This document shows positions 21,858 to 31,615 of a stretch of DNA of 64,000 nucleotides, one piece after another. Both the position numbers and the translations under genes were made by a program. Below the pieces are notes generated by a model, which was not told the DNA's origin, did no database searches, and saw only the letters and a list, made by a program, of their open reading frames with translations. This DNA is from Chenopodium formosanum (Eukaryota; Streptophyta; Magnoliopsida; Caryophyllales; Amaranthaceae). Where the stretch lies: positions 13,467,632-13,531,631 of the forward strand of contig CM044867.1 of the NCBI GenBank assembly GCA_024500155.1, written 5' to 3'. Position 1 is the stretch's first letter, and each line of letters starts with the position of its first letter.

Positions 21858-24569
21858 ATGGAGTCAAATCAGACTTACTTGTGGCATTGTCGTCTTGGCC
21901 ACATTAACATCAAACGCATCAAGAAACTTCTACAAGAAGGTGTTCTTGACTCTTTCGATTTAGAATCGTTTGAGAATTGCGAAGGATGTCTATTAGGCAA
22001 GATGATTAAACAGCCATTCTCCAAGTTGGGAGAAAGGGCAAGTGACTTATTGGGTCTTATACATACCGATGTATGTGGACCAATGAGCTCAACCACAAGA
22101 AATGGACATCGATATTTCATCACTTTCACAGACGACTATAGTAGATATGGCTATGTCTACCTCATGTCGCACAAATCTGAATCATTTGAAAAGTTCAAAG
22201 AATTTCAGAGTGAAGTTGAAAATAAGCTTGGCAAGAAAATCAAAGCCCTTCGATCGGATCGAGGTGGTGAATACTTGAGCCAAGAATTCGATGACCATCT
22301 GAAAGAAAAGGGTATACTTTCAGAATTGACACCTCCAGGAACTCCACAATGGAACGGAGTATCCGAAAGGAGAAATCGGACCTTGTTAGACATGGTACGA
22401 TCAACAATGGGTCTTAGTGATCTTCCTATCTCTTTCTGGGAACACGCACTTCTAACTGCGGCACTAACACTGAACCGTGCTCCATCAAAAGCTGTAGAAA
22501 AGACTCCATATGAATTATGGACGAAGAAACCTCCTAGGTTATCTTTTCTAAAGATATGGGGATGCGAAGCGTATGTCAAGAAATTGATCTCTGACAAACT
22601 TCATCCCAAATCTGACAAGGTTTACTTTGTGGGCTACCCAAAAGAAACCAAAGGGTATTACTTCTACAACAAATCGGAGAACAAAGTGTTTGTTGCTCGC
22701 GATGGTGTCTTTTTGGAGAAGGAGCACCTTTCCAAAATGACAAGTGGGAGGAAAATCGAACTCGACGAAGTTCGTGAGGATGAGCAACAAAATCATAATG
22801 ACAGTCAAAGTGCTCAAACAGCATCTGTTGACGCAGGTCAAAATGATCAAAATGTGCAAAGTCGAACCGACAATGCAAATGCTCAATCCATTACCCTACG
22901 TAGGTCTCTGAGGCCGAGATCTCAACCTGATAGATATCTTGGTTTAGTATTAACCGAGAATCAGGACATCCTGATTATGGATGGAGATGAACCGGCAACC
23001 TACAAGCAAGCGATGGCAAGCACCGACTCTGCTAAATGGCAAGAGGCCATGAGATCTAAAATGGATTCCATGTTTGAAAATCAAGTCTGGGACTTGGTTG
23101 ACTTACCCGAAGGTTATATACCGATCGGATGTAAGTGGATTTTCAAGTTGAAAACCGACAAAGATGGAAATGTATTCATTTACAAAGCTAGATTGGTGGC
23201 AAAAGGTTACAGACAAGTTCATGGTATTGATTACGATGAAACCTTTTCACCAGTTGCAATGCTTAAATCCGTTCGGATCCTCCTAGCGATTGCTGCATAT
23301 TACGACTATGAAATATGGCAGATGGACGTCAAAACCGCCTTCCTTAATGGTTATTTGGAAGAAACTGTGTATATGACACAGCCTGAAGGTTTTGTCGACC
23401 AAAACAATGCTGGGAAAGTTTGTAAGCTTAAGAAGTCCATTTATGGATTAAAGCAAGCAAGCAGAAGTTGGAATCTGCGTTTCGATGAAGCCATCAGTAA
23501 GTTTGGTTTTATCAAGAATCCAGATGAATCTTGTGTTTACAAGAAGGTCAGTGGGAGTGACATCTCCTTCCTAGTCTTATATGTCGATGACATATTGCTC
23601 ATTGGAAACAGCATTCCGTTGTTAGAGTCTGTAAAGGCCTGGCTTGGAAAGTGCTTCTCAATGAAAGACTTGGGAGAGGCTCAGTACATACTAGGCATCA
23701 AGATCTATAGGGATAGATCGAAAAGGATGATTGGATTGAGTCAAAGTACTTATATTGATAAGGTACTTGCTCGATTTGGCATGGAGGAGGCCAAAAGAGG
23801 TCACCTGCCAATGTCACATGGCATAACCCTAAGCAAGAAGCAGTGTCCACAGACACCTGATGAGCGGGAAAGAATGAATCAGATTCCATATGCTTCGCTT
23901 ATTGGATCTATCATGTATGCCATGATATGTACTAGGCGAGGTGTGTCGTATGCCTTGAGTGCTACGAGCCGTTACCAATCAGACCCAGGAGAGGCGCATT
24001 GGACTGCGGCCAAAAATATCCTAAAGTACCTGAAAAGGAACAAGGATAAATTCCTGGTGTATGGTGGCACAAAGGATTTGGTTGTGGAAGGTTATACCGA
24101 CGCAAGCTTCCAGACAGACAGAGACGATTTCAAATCGCAATCTGGATATGTGTTCTGTCTAAATGGAGGGGCGTTTAGTTGGAAGAGCGCAAAGCAGAGT
24201 ACAACTGCAGATTCTACAACTGAAGCCGAATACTTGGCAGCTGCTGAAGCAGCTAAGGAGGCTGTTTGGATTCGTAAGTTCGTTGGCGAACTTGATGTTG
24301 TACCCTCTATAAAGGGTCCAATAGCCCTCTATTGTGACAACAATGGAGCTATTGCTCAGGCCAGAGAACTTAGAGAACATCAGAAGGTCAAACATGTCAA
24401 GCGCCGATTTCACATGATTCGAGAATGGAAATCAGAGGGTGAAATCAGAATTTGCAAAGTTGGAACGCATGACAATGTAGCCGATCCACTTACTAAACCT
24501 TTGCCTCAAGTGAAGCACAACAAGCACGTTGAGGCAATGGGAATCAAGCATGTTGGAGACTGGCTTTGA
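21858..24569 (+). CDS. Copia C integrase-reverse transcriptase-RNase H polyprotein (903 aa)
   Basis: This is a full-length open frame. The integrase zinc region (WHCRLGH...CEGC) lies at residues ~10-50. The core triad lies in HTDVCGP (~70), SDRGGEY (~133) and ERRNRT (~169), with spacing close to DD35E. RT runs ~390-640 with TAFLNG (~492) and YVDD (~574). RNase H has TDAS (~745), TEAEY (~788) and CDNN (~824). It would integrate and copy the element RNA. In CTRPD, conserved in A and B, C has CTRRG (~692), which may impair it. No gag or protease is in frame, so expression and particle maturation would need other means. Sequence style is Angela/BARE (Tork group) by recollection. Confidence 0.92.
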   Translation: MESNQTYLWHCRLGHINIKRIKKLLQEGVLDSFDLESFENCEGCLLGKMIKQPFSKLGERASDLLGLIHTDVCGPMSSTTRNGHRYFITFTDDYSRYGYVYLMSHKSESFEKFKEFQSEVENKLGKKIKALRSDRGGEYLSQEFDDHLKEKGILSELTPPGTPQWNGVSERRNRTLLDMVRSTMGLSDLPISFWEHALLTAALTLNRAPSKAVEKTPYELWTKKPPRLSFLKIWGCEAYVKKLISDKLHPKSDKVYFVGYPKETKGYYFYNKSENKVFVARDGVFLEKEHLSKMTSGRKIELDEVREDEQQNHNDSQSAQTASVDAGQNDQNVQSRTDNANAQSITLRRSLRPRSQPDRYLGLVLTENQDILIMDGDEPATYKQAMASTDSAKWQEAMRSKMDSMFENQVWDLVDLPEGYIPIGCKWIFKLKTDKDGNVFIYKARLVAKGYRQVHGIDYDETFSPVAMLKSVRILLAIAAYYDYEIWQMDVKTAFLNGYLEETVYMTQPEGFVDQNNAGKVCKLKKSIYGLKQASRSWNLRFDEAISKFGFIKNPDESCVYKKVSGSDISFLVLYVDDILLIGNSIPLLESVKAWLGKCFSMKDLGEAQYILGIKIYRDRSKRMIGLSQSTYIDKVLARFGMEEAKRGHLPMSHGITLSKKQCPQTPDERERMNQIPYASLIGSIMYAMICTRRGVSYALSATSRYQSDPGEAHWTAAKNILKYLKRNKDKFLVYGGTKDLVVEGYTDASFQTDRDDFKSQSGYVFCLNGGAFSWKSAKQSTTADSTTEAEYLAAAEAAKEAVWIRKFVGELDVVPSIKGPIALYCDNNGAIAQARELREHQKVKHVKRRFHMIREWKSEGEIRICKVGTHDNVADPLTKPLPQVKHNKHVEAMGIKHVGDWL

Positions 24570-25450
24570 TTTCCTTGTTTAGTGTTTTTAGATTTTGAGA
24601 AAAATTAATGTAAGACACTAAGGAAAACCATTCATGTTTAGGAGTAATATAAAATTTCATGCAACATTTTATTACTCCATTATGCTATTTAATTGTGGTT
24701 TAGGATTAAATAATGAGTCCATTCGATTTTGAGAATATTCAAAATAGGGTATCAAGACCAGTCTTGGTAAGGAAACACCTATTAAGTGAACATTGAATAT
24801 TATAATCGAAAATTATCCCTAATCAAGGTCATTTAAACGATGGACGATTAATGACCATTAGAGATTAGTGTGTAGTCTGATTTATAGCACCGTTTCATGT
24901 GCTACGAGGACATGATTGTCATAAATCATTTGCACAGGTATTGGTTTAGAACCATACTGGATCGACCTATGAAAATACTTTAAGAAATTAAAAATTTTTG
25001 TCATAAGTATACTTCTCATTATGGCTATCGGAACCTATTTCCTCGACCATGAGTAGTGGGAGTTCTCTTGTTTGAGTACTAGTTCGCTTTGATGTTGTCA
25101 AACGTCTGCCGTAATAGGGGATTATAACGGCAACACTCGGGCGGCTAGGTCCTCTCATTAAGAGGAGCTACATTACAAGACTGGGAATGTCCCCCTAGTA
25201 AAATAGGGAAGATGTCTTTGTTGTATACAAGGCCTCTCGTAGAGCGAAACTGTAAAATGCATGGCCATGCTCGAATGGATTTTAGAAATCATCTGTTTAT
25301 TGACAGTCGGACTCGGAATCGGGAAACACTTCTGGACGTAATAAGGATGACAAGATAAATCTTACCTTATAGTTCATGAAGAGACATTAAGCGACATAGG
25401 ATAGGGCTGTACACAAAATGAGCACTTGTCCGGAAGGACAAGTGGGAGAT
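24570..25450 (+). other. Copia C 3' untranslated region and polypurine tract
   Basis: No ORF. It ends with hairpin 25423-25444 (cacttgtcc, ggaa, ggacaagtg), whose 3' arm runs into the PPT agtgggagat directly before the LTR. Confidence 0.8.
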
Positions 25451-26782
25451 TGAAAGGAATGGTGTCCTTCGAACAAGTGTATTATTCCGTTAGCGGGTTC
25501 AAAATTATTAGAAAGCTAATATATTCAGTAAGGTCAAGTGATCGGAATGCCTGGGTGGAGGCCGCTTCCGATCAGTAATATTAATGGATAATTAATGTTA
25601 CAGCTTAATCTTGACTGAACCCTTCGGGTCACACCCAAGCATTCAACAAACCGAATCGACGAATTAATTCGGAAGGAATTAATGAGTCAACCGAGTAATA
25701 TTTATTTAGACGTCGGAAATTCGAGCTTAGAGCGTCGAAACCGAGCGTCGGAAGTCGAGTCGAAAAATAGTGAAAGACGAGACGAGAAATAGTAATAAAT
25801 CAACAAAAGACCAAAATACCCCTAGCATCGGAATGCCCTAGCAAACCGAGTGCTAAGGGCGTATGGCCTAGCATGGTGGCTAGCATGCGCACCAAGCCGA
25901 GCCTAGGCTGGCTGGTGCGTGCTAGCGCACCCATGCTAGCATGCTAGGCGCGCCAGCCCGCAACTGCTAGCAGCAGCATGGCTACGCCATTGCTTGCTGC
26001 CTAGCAGCGCTGGCAGAGGCACAAGGCTAGCAGCAGCAGCGCGCACAAGCATGCTGGGCGTGCTGGCCAGCAGCAGTAGTTGCCCGCATGCAAGTGCTGG
26101 GCTTGCTGGGCGTGGCTGCCACGGACAGCAGCACATGGCAGCCCACCTTGGCTGCCTTGGTGCCCGAGGGTGGGTGCCATGTGGCTTGTGGTCCTTGAGT
26201 GTGTGGGGAGTGTGTTGGCCGGCTATGGGAGAGGGAGTGGGGAGCAAGTTTGGTCCCCCCCTTCTCCAAATGGTCCTCACCTAACCACTCACATGAGCTT
26301 GCCACTTGTTGATTTATTACTAGCTTGATTATTAATTTTATTTTAGCTTTAAAATAAAATGGAAAAATCATAGTATCCCACATTGATGGGAGAGCAAATG
26401 ATACTCCCATCATTTCCTATAAATACCCATGTATGGGCATTGGGAAAGATGCTTGAGTAAGAGTTGAAAAAGGCATCACAATTAGTGAAAACCTTTGAAC
26501 TCAATATTATTACTCGGGTTTTGTTGGTCGGGTCTTGCTAACTCCAAGACATTGGACCTAGTCGGTTTTGTTGGTGCGGGTGGACTTCGTTGGAGGTCTC
26601 CGTGCGAGCGGGACTTGAAGCTTTCAAGTAAGAGCTCATTTGGAGCGAAGCACGCGTCAAAGGTAATTAGCTTAACTTAATCTTGTGATTAATTTAATTA
26701 TGTTCATGGTTTTATTTATTGCGAGTGCGTTCTTGGTTTTGGGTTTATTTCCGCGGTGAGTCGGACTCACCAAACCCCAACA
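25451..26782 (+). repeat. Terminal 3' LTR of the Copia dimer
   Basis: This 1332-bp LTR runs from TGAAAGG to CCCCAACA, with TATA at 26418-26425. Its GC-rich block (about 25890-26260) is visibly diverged from that of 16594-17912, while the flanking LTR parts match closely. Host DNA follows immediately as ggatg. Confidence 0.93.
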
Positions 26783-28060
26783 GGATGAGCCTATCGCGAA
26801 GAAGGCTCGCACCTCCTCTTGCCTTGATCCTTTTGCTTCTATTTCTGCTAAAACTGGGCTTCGTAGTGGGAATACAGACAGGGGGGTGGATACTTAGAAC
26901 TCTAGTGAACTTAACAGCTACGTTCACCGGTTCCTGAGTGATGCTTTTGAGAACTCACTGTCTGCGACCTCGATCTCTGCTGGGGGTAACTTCCGCCCTA
27001 GTTGGTATATTGAATTATTTGAGGTCCCTATTGATGCCCACCTTCGTCCTTTGCTGTGCCTTGATGGAGTTGAGGATGCTGCTTTTCGCCCTGAGAGAAC
27101 TTTAGGGCTGGCGACTCCTTGTTCGTGGACGAATCCTAGAAGGGTGGTACCTTGGGGTATCGTCTTACTTAGGGAGTTTGTCTTTCAGCTGATTCTACGC
27201 GCAGCTCAATCAGTCTCCCTACTGCTAAGGCTTTTCATGACATGGAGAAGGTTAGTGCTTGCTTTTAACTCTCTCCTTTTAGATTCTGGTCTTTCTTCTT
27301 TCTTTTTGTTCGTTCTTTTGCTAATGCCTTGCTTGTTTTTGTTTTTAATTGATTCCCATTTTTGCTTAATATTTTCTTTCCTTGTCTTTCCTGCAGCTTG
27401 TCAGGTCTGTTGGAGACTTGTCTAATGCCCTGCTCACAGTGGAGAAGGAGTATCAGAATCAGGGTGGAGACTTGAGATTCAACAGGCTCGTTCTGAGAAG
27501 GATGCCATGGTCAATGAGGTGACTCCTCTAAGAGAGAGGGCAGACGCTCTGCAGCTCCAGTTGGGAGGATTTCAGCTCACTCAGACCAAGTTGACGAGTT
27601 GTGAGGAGCAATTGAAAACCTCTCAGGCCAGGGTACAAACGTTGGAAGGAGAGATTGTGGATCTGTGAGCTAGGCACATAACGAGCTGGAAGCTGTTAGG
27701 AAGGTAGCACTCAAAGCCTTTGAGCTCTACCCTGCTTTTGCTAAGTTATTGGCTAATCGCCATGATAGTGGATGGGAGGCTGCAGCTCGGTATGTGAGCA
27801 GCTTGTATGGTGAAGGTGAGGAGCAACAGGCTTGTTTCAACACCTTCTGGGCTAAAGTTAAGGCTACAGGTGATGCTGGTTTGTTTGAGCTGCGTGCTGA
27901 CCACCCTTGTGTTGTTGGCTCCAAGGTTCCTGACCATATACGTCGCTGCAGCTGTTGGGGTGGAGTCTTTAACTGGTCAACAATAAAGGTAATGGCGGCT
28001 ATCACCTTCCTACTCCAGTAGTTCCTCTAAGTTTCCCTCACCTAGATCTGTGGTAACTAA
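26783..28060 (+). pseudogene. Antisense ORF of Tat-type gypsy element F, with one intron (partial)
   Basis: From 26784 a frame starting DEPIAKKART is open to a TAG near 26896, and continues to about 27130. It then needs a frame change to read AFHDMEK up to 27250. A good intron follows (gttagt at 27251, ctgcag ending 27396), and the next exon continues KLVRSVGDLSNALLTVEKEYQ. A coiled-coil-like stretch rich in Q, L and E follows (27480-27660), then a C-terminal part (AHNELEAVRKVALKAF to about 28018). The layout resembles plant gypsy-type transposon proteins (Transposase_28-like) and the antisense ORFs reported for Tat elements. F's pol lies on the minus strand to the right, so this gene would be convergent with it. 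Several frame breaks show decay. The family name is my inference. Confidence 0.6.
27251..27396 (+). other. Predicted intron in antisense ORF
   Basis: 146 bp, T-rich, with GT at 27251 and a tttcctgcag acceptor ending at 27396. Exons on both sides join in a coding frame (catggagaag / cttgtcagg). Confidence 0.55.
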
Positions 28061-28065
28061 GTAGT
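28061..28065. repeat. Target-site duplication of G1 (gtagt), partner 42262-42266
   Basis: gtagt directly precedes the LTR start at 28066 and directly follows the LTR end at 42261. Confidence 0.95.
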
Positions 28066-28258
28066 TGATGGGAAGGAGAACGGTAGGTCGTTGGGCTACC
28101 ACCCCATCCTATCAAACAAAATTTGTAACTTAACAAACCCCTATTTAGCGTAGTGGTAAGTCAAGGTCGAACCCAAGGGAATGGAGATTAAATGCACGAT
28201 GCCTAAATCAAGCTATTTCGAAGTCAAGAAGGGGTTTATGGTAGAAACTAAGGCTAAA

Positions 28259-28263
28259 CTAGG
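28259..28263. repeat. Target-site duplication of solo LTR E (ctagg), partner 30190-30194
   Basis: ctagg flanks the insert on both sides. The uninterrupted sequence ctaaactaggcgatgc is seen in the 5' LTR near 40835. Confidence 0.95.
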
Positions 28264-28862
28264 TGTAGACACCCATTTGTGTCTCCCCAAAACCAAACCC
28301 AATGATGAATGCCTTGTACGTTGAAACATAATCGAATTAGATGAAAGTGGTTCGAAAGTCGAGTGTTGCGGTTTAGTTTTAATTAATTTCTTTTCTCTCT
28401 GTTTTTGAAAATGACCTTATTTATTTGAAAACGTCCATTTCAGTTTATTTTGGTCCATGATAAGGGTCCAATAATAGTGTAGTTGGATGGGCCTTGAAAA
28501 GACCTTTCCGACGATATATTATAAGCCCAATTCCGATGAATATTGAGGAAGTTATGGCCAAAATACTAAACTGGGCCCGGTGTTCTATTTTAATACGGCC
28601 CAATGATCTAGAGAAGGGCCCAATGTTAATTACTATTCCTAAAACTATTAGGATTAATTATAGTTTTCTAGAAGTTTCTAGAAAATTCTTTTTTAATTCT
28701 AATATTGATAGGATTAACAATTAATTATCTTTAAAGGTTTTTTATTTGGAATAAAATATTATTTCATTATCTTAAAATATGTATTTTATCTTCTGTATGG
28801 ATTCCGTAGATCAAGTTGATTAAAGATCGGATTCCGTGTGAAGAAAAACGCGCTTATACAGG

Positions 28863-28937
28863 CTGTCGCCAGACGACAAGTCTGTCGCCGCGCGACAGAC
28901 CCTGTCGCCTCGCGACAGAGTTAATTCCTGGCGACAG
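28863..28937 (+). repeat. TGTCGCC/GGCGACA array in E LTR U3
   Basis: About five half-palindromes ctgtcgcc or gcgacag occur within 75 bp (ctgtcgccgcgcgacag and ctgtcgcctcgcgacag are near-perfect). They end about 50 bp before the TATA box, in otherwise AT-rich DNA. Confidence 0.75.
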
Positions 28938-28988
28938 CGTGGAGTTTTATTCCTTATCAAATTTCGTGATTTTCCGGATTATTTTTGT

Positions 28989-28996
28989 TATAAATA
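28989..28996 (+). promoter_or_regulatory. TATA box of E LTR
   Basis: tataaata within ttgttataaatagcg is the likely core promoter of the solo LTR. Confidence 0.6.
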
Positions 28997-29394
28997 GCGT
29001 CCGGATTCCTGTTTTCAGAATCATCAATTCCTAGCAATCTCTATTAATTCTTATTCTCTTCTCTCTTGAGCAATTCATGCTTTCTTTCTCTCTTTTCTAA
29101 TTTTTACAATATTCCGCATACATTAGATTTAGAGTCATCTAGCCAAGTTCGAAGTTGCCTTCGCCCTAGACGTACAAGGTTAGATAATTTCTGAGGGTTT
29201 GGTCCAAAACTAGTCTAAACTTTATTTAATTTGATTTCAATTTAGTTTTTTAATTGTTGTTTATTATTTTCATTGAAGTTTACTAACTTGTGTATTTTGT
29301 TATTAGAAAGAGGTACGAGGCTTCAAAGTAAGTAGATTAGCTTACTCCCTATTTCTTTCACAATGTAGATTGCATGCTTATTATTGTTTATAAT

Positions 29395-29560
29395 TCCTAG
29401 TATCATGTTAGGATGCTTTTTAATGCTTCCTAGTATCATGTTAGGATGTTATTTTATGCTCTCTAGTATCATGTTTAGGGTGCCTCTTATCTTTTCTAAT
29501 ATCATGATATCATGTTAGTACCATGCCATGTTAGGTTTAAAGCTTTGATCTTTATCGTTT
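29395..29560 (+). repeat. Degenerate direct repeats in E LTR
   Basis: At least three copies of ctagtatcatgttagg are spaced about 35-45 bp apart. Related arrays occur on minus near 44520-44770 and 51660-51875 in the other E LTRs. Confidence 0.65.
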
Positions 29561-31083
29561 AGTGACATGCTAGGATTTGTTATTAATCTTGTTAGTATCA
29601 TGCCTAGGATCTTGCTATTATTATCAAGCTTTATTATGCCTTATCATGCTATTATCATCATTATTTATTGATTTATTATGTTGCTTGATATATTTTATTG
29701 TTATTGCTTGATCACGCCTTTTATGATTGTTAAAGGAAATTTGTACTTGAAATCACGCTTAATAAGATAATTATTAATTTGGTTTAGGCTAATGTGATTT
29801 TAACTCAGGTGATCGCCAATAATTGTATTATTTGTACATTAATTTCAACCAACATAGATAAACAGGGTAGGATTAATATAATGTTTGTATGTTATTCGAA
29901 AAGCGCGCATGAATACGAGCAGAACAAAGTAGAGGCCTATTTTATAGGGCGGGTCCTTTCTTTTGTAGATTGGATTCGTACCCTCATCCCCGGACCCTGT
30001 TTGGTTCAAGACCTTATGGAGTAGTTGATGGTCCTTTTGGATTGTCTTTTGGGTTTACAAGTTCCTTAAAACTTTTTGGCGACTCTTTTTGCTCTTTGTC
30101 TTTCCCTTTGGAACGCCACCGTACTTTAGTGTATGATCACAGTGGGGGTCAAGTTTGGGGTTATCATAATGCTTGAAATATTCCCTACACTAGGCGATGC
30201 AAAAGCTTATATGAAATCAATCTAAAGACACTAGGCCAATGGATCCACATGCAATTGTAATGGAAACGGTAATTTAGGAGGTCAAACCGACTAAGTCAAG
30301 TGATATGAAGGAAGATCATCATGTATCCAAAAGAGCATACTAAGATGGTTCACCTAGAGGTCTAACTAGCGTCATCTACGCTAAACACTACCTAGGGAAC
30401 GTCACAAAGCACCTCAATCGTGAAATTGCAAGTTTACTAATCAATGGTCCGTATCATAGCAAGCTTACAATGCAATCTAGTGTATTAATCAAAGATGGCC
30501 AAAACTCAATTAATCACACACATGCACATGAAATATCAACCAAATTTAATCATATCATCAACTCTATCAATTATCCCCAAATTTCACTAATCCATTATTC
30601 ATACATGCTTCACCATTTCCCTAGCTAGGAAACTACTCACTAGCCATAGGAATTAAGATCAAAACTACAACAATCATCAATTTCATCATCAACATAATTG
30701 AAATCAAAGATTAAACCAACAATCAATCAAAATCAATCAAAATTCAATCAATAACCAAATCAATCATCAATAACATGGAAAACTAATGAAATCAACTAAA
30801 ATCAAACTTGTATTGAAATCAAGAAGAAAATCCTTACAAAACTTTGATCTAAAGATCAAATACAATGAGGAATCCTTGAGCAATCACCAAAAATCATGAG
30901 TTTCTCTCTCTAAAATTCTCCCAAAAACTAACTATCAAATTCAATCTAAAAACTATCTTTCTAAACATAGGTAGAAATAACTATATATACAAAGAGGAGG
31001 TCGGTAATGACGCCCAAAAATAGACCCTCGTAAGTGCGGGCGCTCGGAGGAGAGAGAATGGTGCGCACGGGACAGACCCAGAC

Positions 31084-31162
31084 TGGTGCGCCCGCACGCA
31101 CCTGGTGTGCGGCCGCACACGACCAATGTGCGGCCGCACACTCCCTTGGTGCGCCCGCACCT
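31084..31162 (-). repeat. GTGCGGCCGCAC array in G1 3' LTR
   Basis: Four GC-rich palindrome-like units (gtgcgcccgcac twice, gtgcggccgcac twice) are separated by short linkers. The tgtgcggccgcaca units are perfect palindromes with a NotI-like core. They lie about 95 bp upstream of the TATA-like box in LTR sense. Confidence 0.8.
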
Positions 31163-31615
31163 GGCTGGGTCTTTCCCCCTTCTTCTCTTTGTCCTAGCTC
31201 AAGTAGTGCACACATCCAGGATGATGATGATGGAGGACAAAGTAGGCAGAAACTTTCTTGAATTTCTTGAAGAGTATAAGCCATGAGGGAGGAATAAACA
31301 AAGCCTTGAAGCTTTCCCCTTGGATCCACCTTTGACTTGGAGCTTCTTGCACCTTCTTTAGGCATGAAGACAATGAAAACTCGTAGAGAGGAAGCTCAGG
31401 TTTTCTTGGACAATCAATTACCAGCTACAAACAAATGATAAAATCAAGTAAAAGAGAAACTAACTACAAAAAGCATGAAATAGAGAAACTAACTACAAAA
31501 AGCATAAAATGAAAAAACAAGAATAAAACTAAGGAAAACTAAAGAAAAGAGAGATAAATAGAAATAAAAATCATCCAAAAAGAAATAAAATGAGTGCCAT
31601 AAATGTCACTCATCA

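Larger units (their letters stand above)
1..26782 (+). mobile_element. Copia tandem dimer (A internal - LTR - C internal - LTR), left end outside window
   Basis: Two plus-strand Copia internal regions share one LTR. A internal runs 1-16593 (interrupted by element B), the shared LTR is 16594-17912, C internal is 17913-25450 and the terminal LTR is 25451-26782. LTRs begin TGAAAGG and end CCCCAACA, and each is preceded by a polypurine tract. Position 1 aligns with 18973 of C, so about 1.06 kb of A's leader and its 5' LTR lie left of the window. Host sequence resumes at 26783, so the expected duplication is ggatg, but its left copy is not visible. The likely origin is unequal recombination between LTRs of neighbouring or nested copies (inference). 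Confidence 0.85.
28264..30189 (+). mobile_element. Solo LTR of family E
   Basis: This 1926-bp LTR runs from tgtagacaccc to ttccctaca with a 5-bp TSD and no internal region. It is homologous to the minus-strand LTRs 43956-46194 and 51072-53425. TATA box tataaata is at 28989-28996, with the TGTCGCC palindrome array upstream at 28863-28937. The part after about 29390 has repeats of ctagtatcatgttagg. Confidence 0.93.
28066..31615 (-). repeat. 3' LTR of G1, interrupted by solo LTR E
   Basis: The LTR pieces 28066-28263 and 30195-31615 together match the intact 5' LTR at 40632-42261. TATA-like tatatata is at 30982-30989. A GC-rich palindrome array lies at 31084-31162, upstream in LTR sense. Confidence 0.93.

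Noticed and set aside
26719..26937. 72-codon ORF across the LTR end and flank
   Set aside because: It spans the insertion junction at 26782/26783, so it is a chance fusion and not a gene.
31034..31261. ORFs reading VCGRT or CAAAHDQ repeats over the GTGCGGCCGCAC arrays
   Set aside because: They are translations of the palindromic DNA array on either strand and are open in several frames. The signal is in the DNA, not in a protein.
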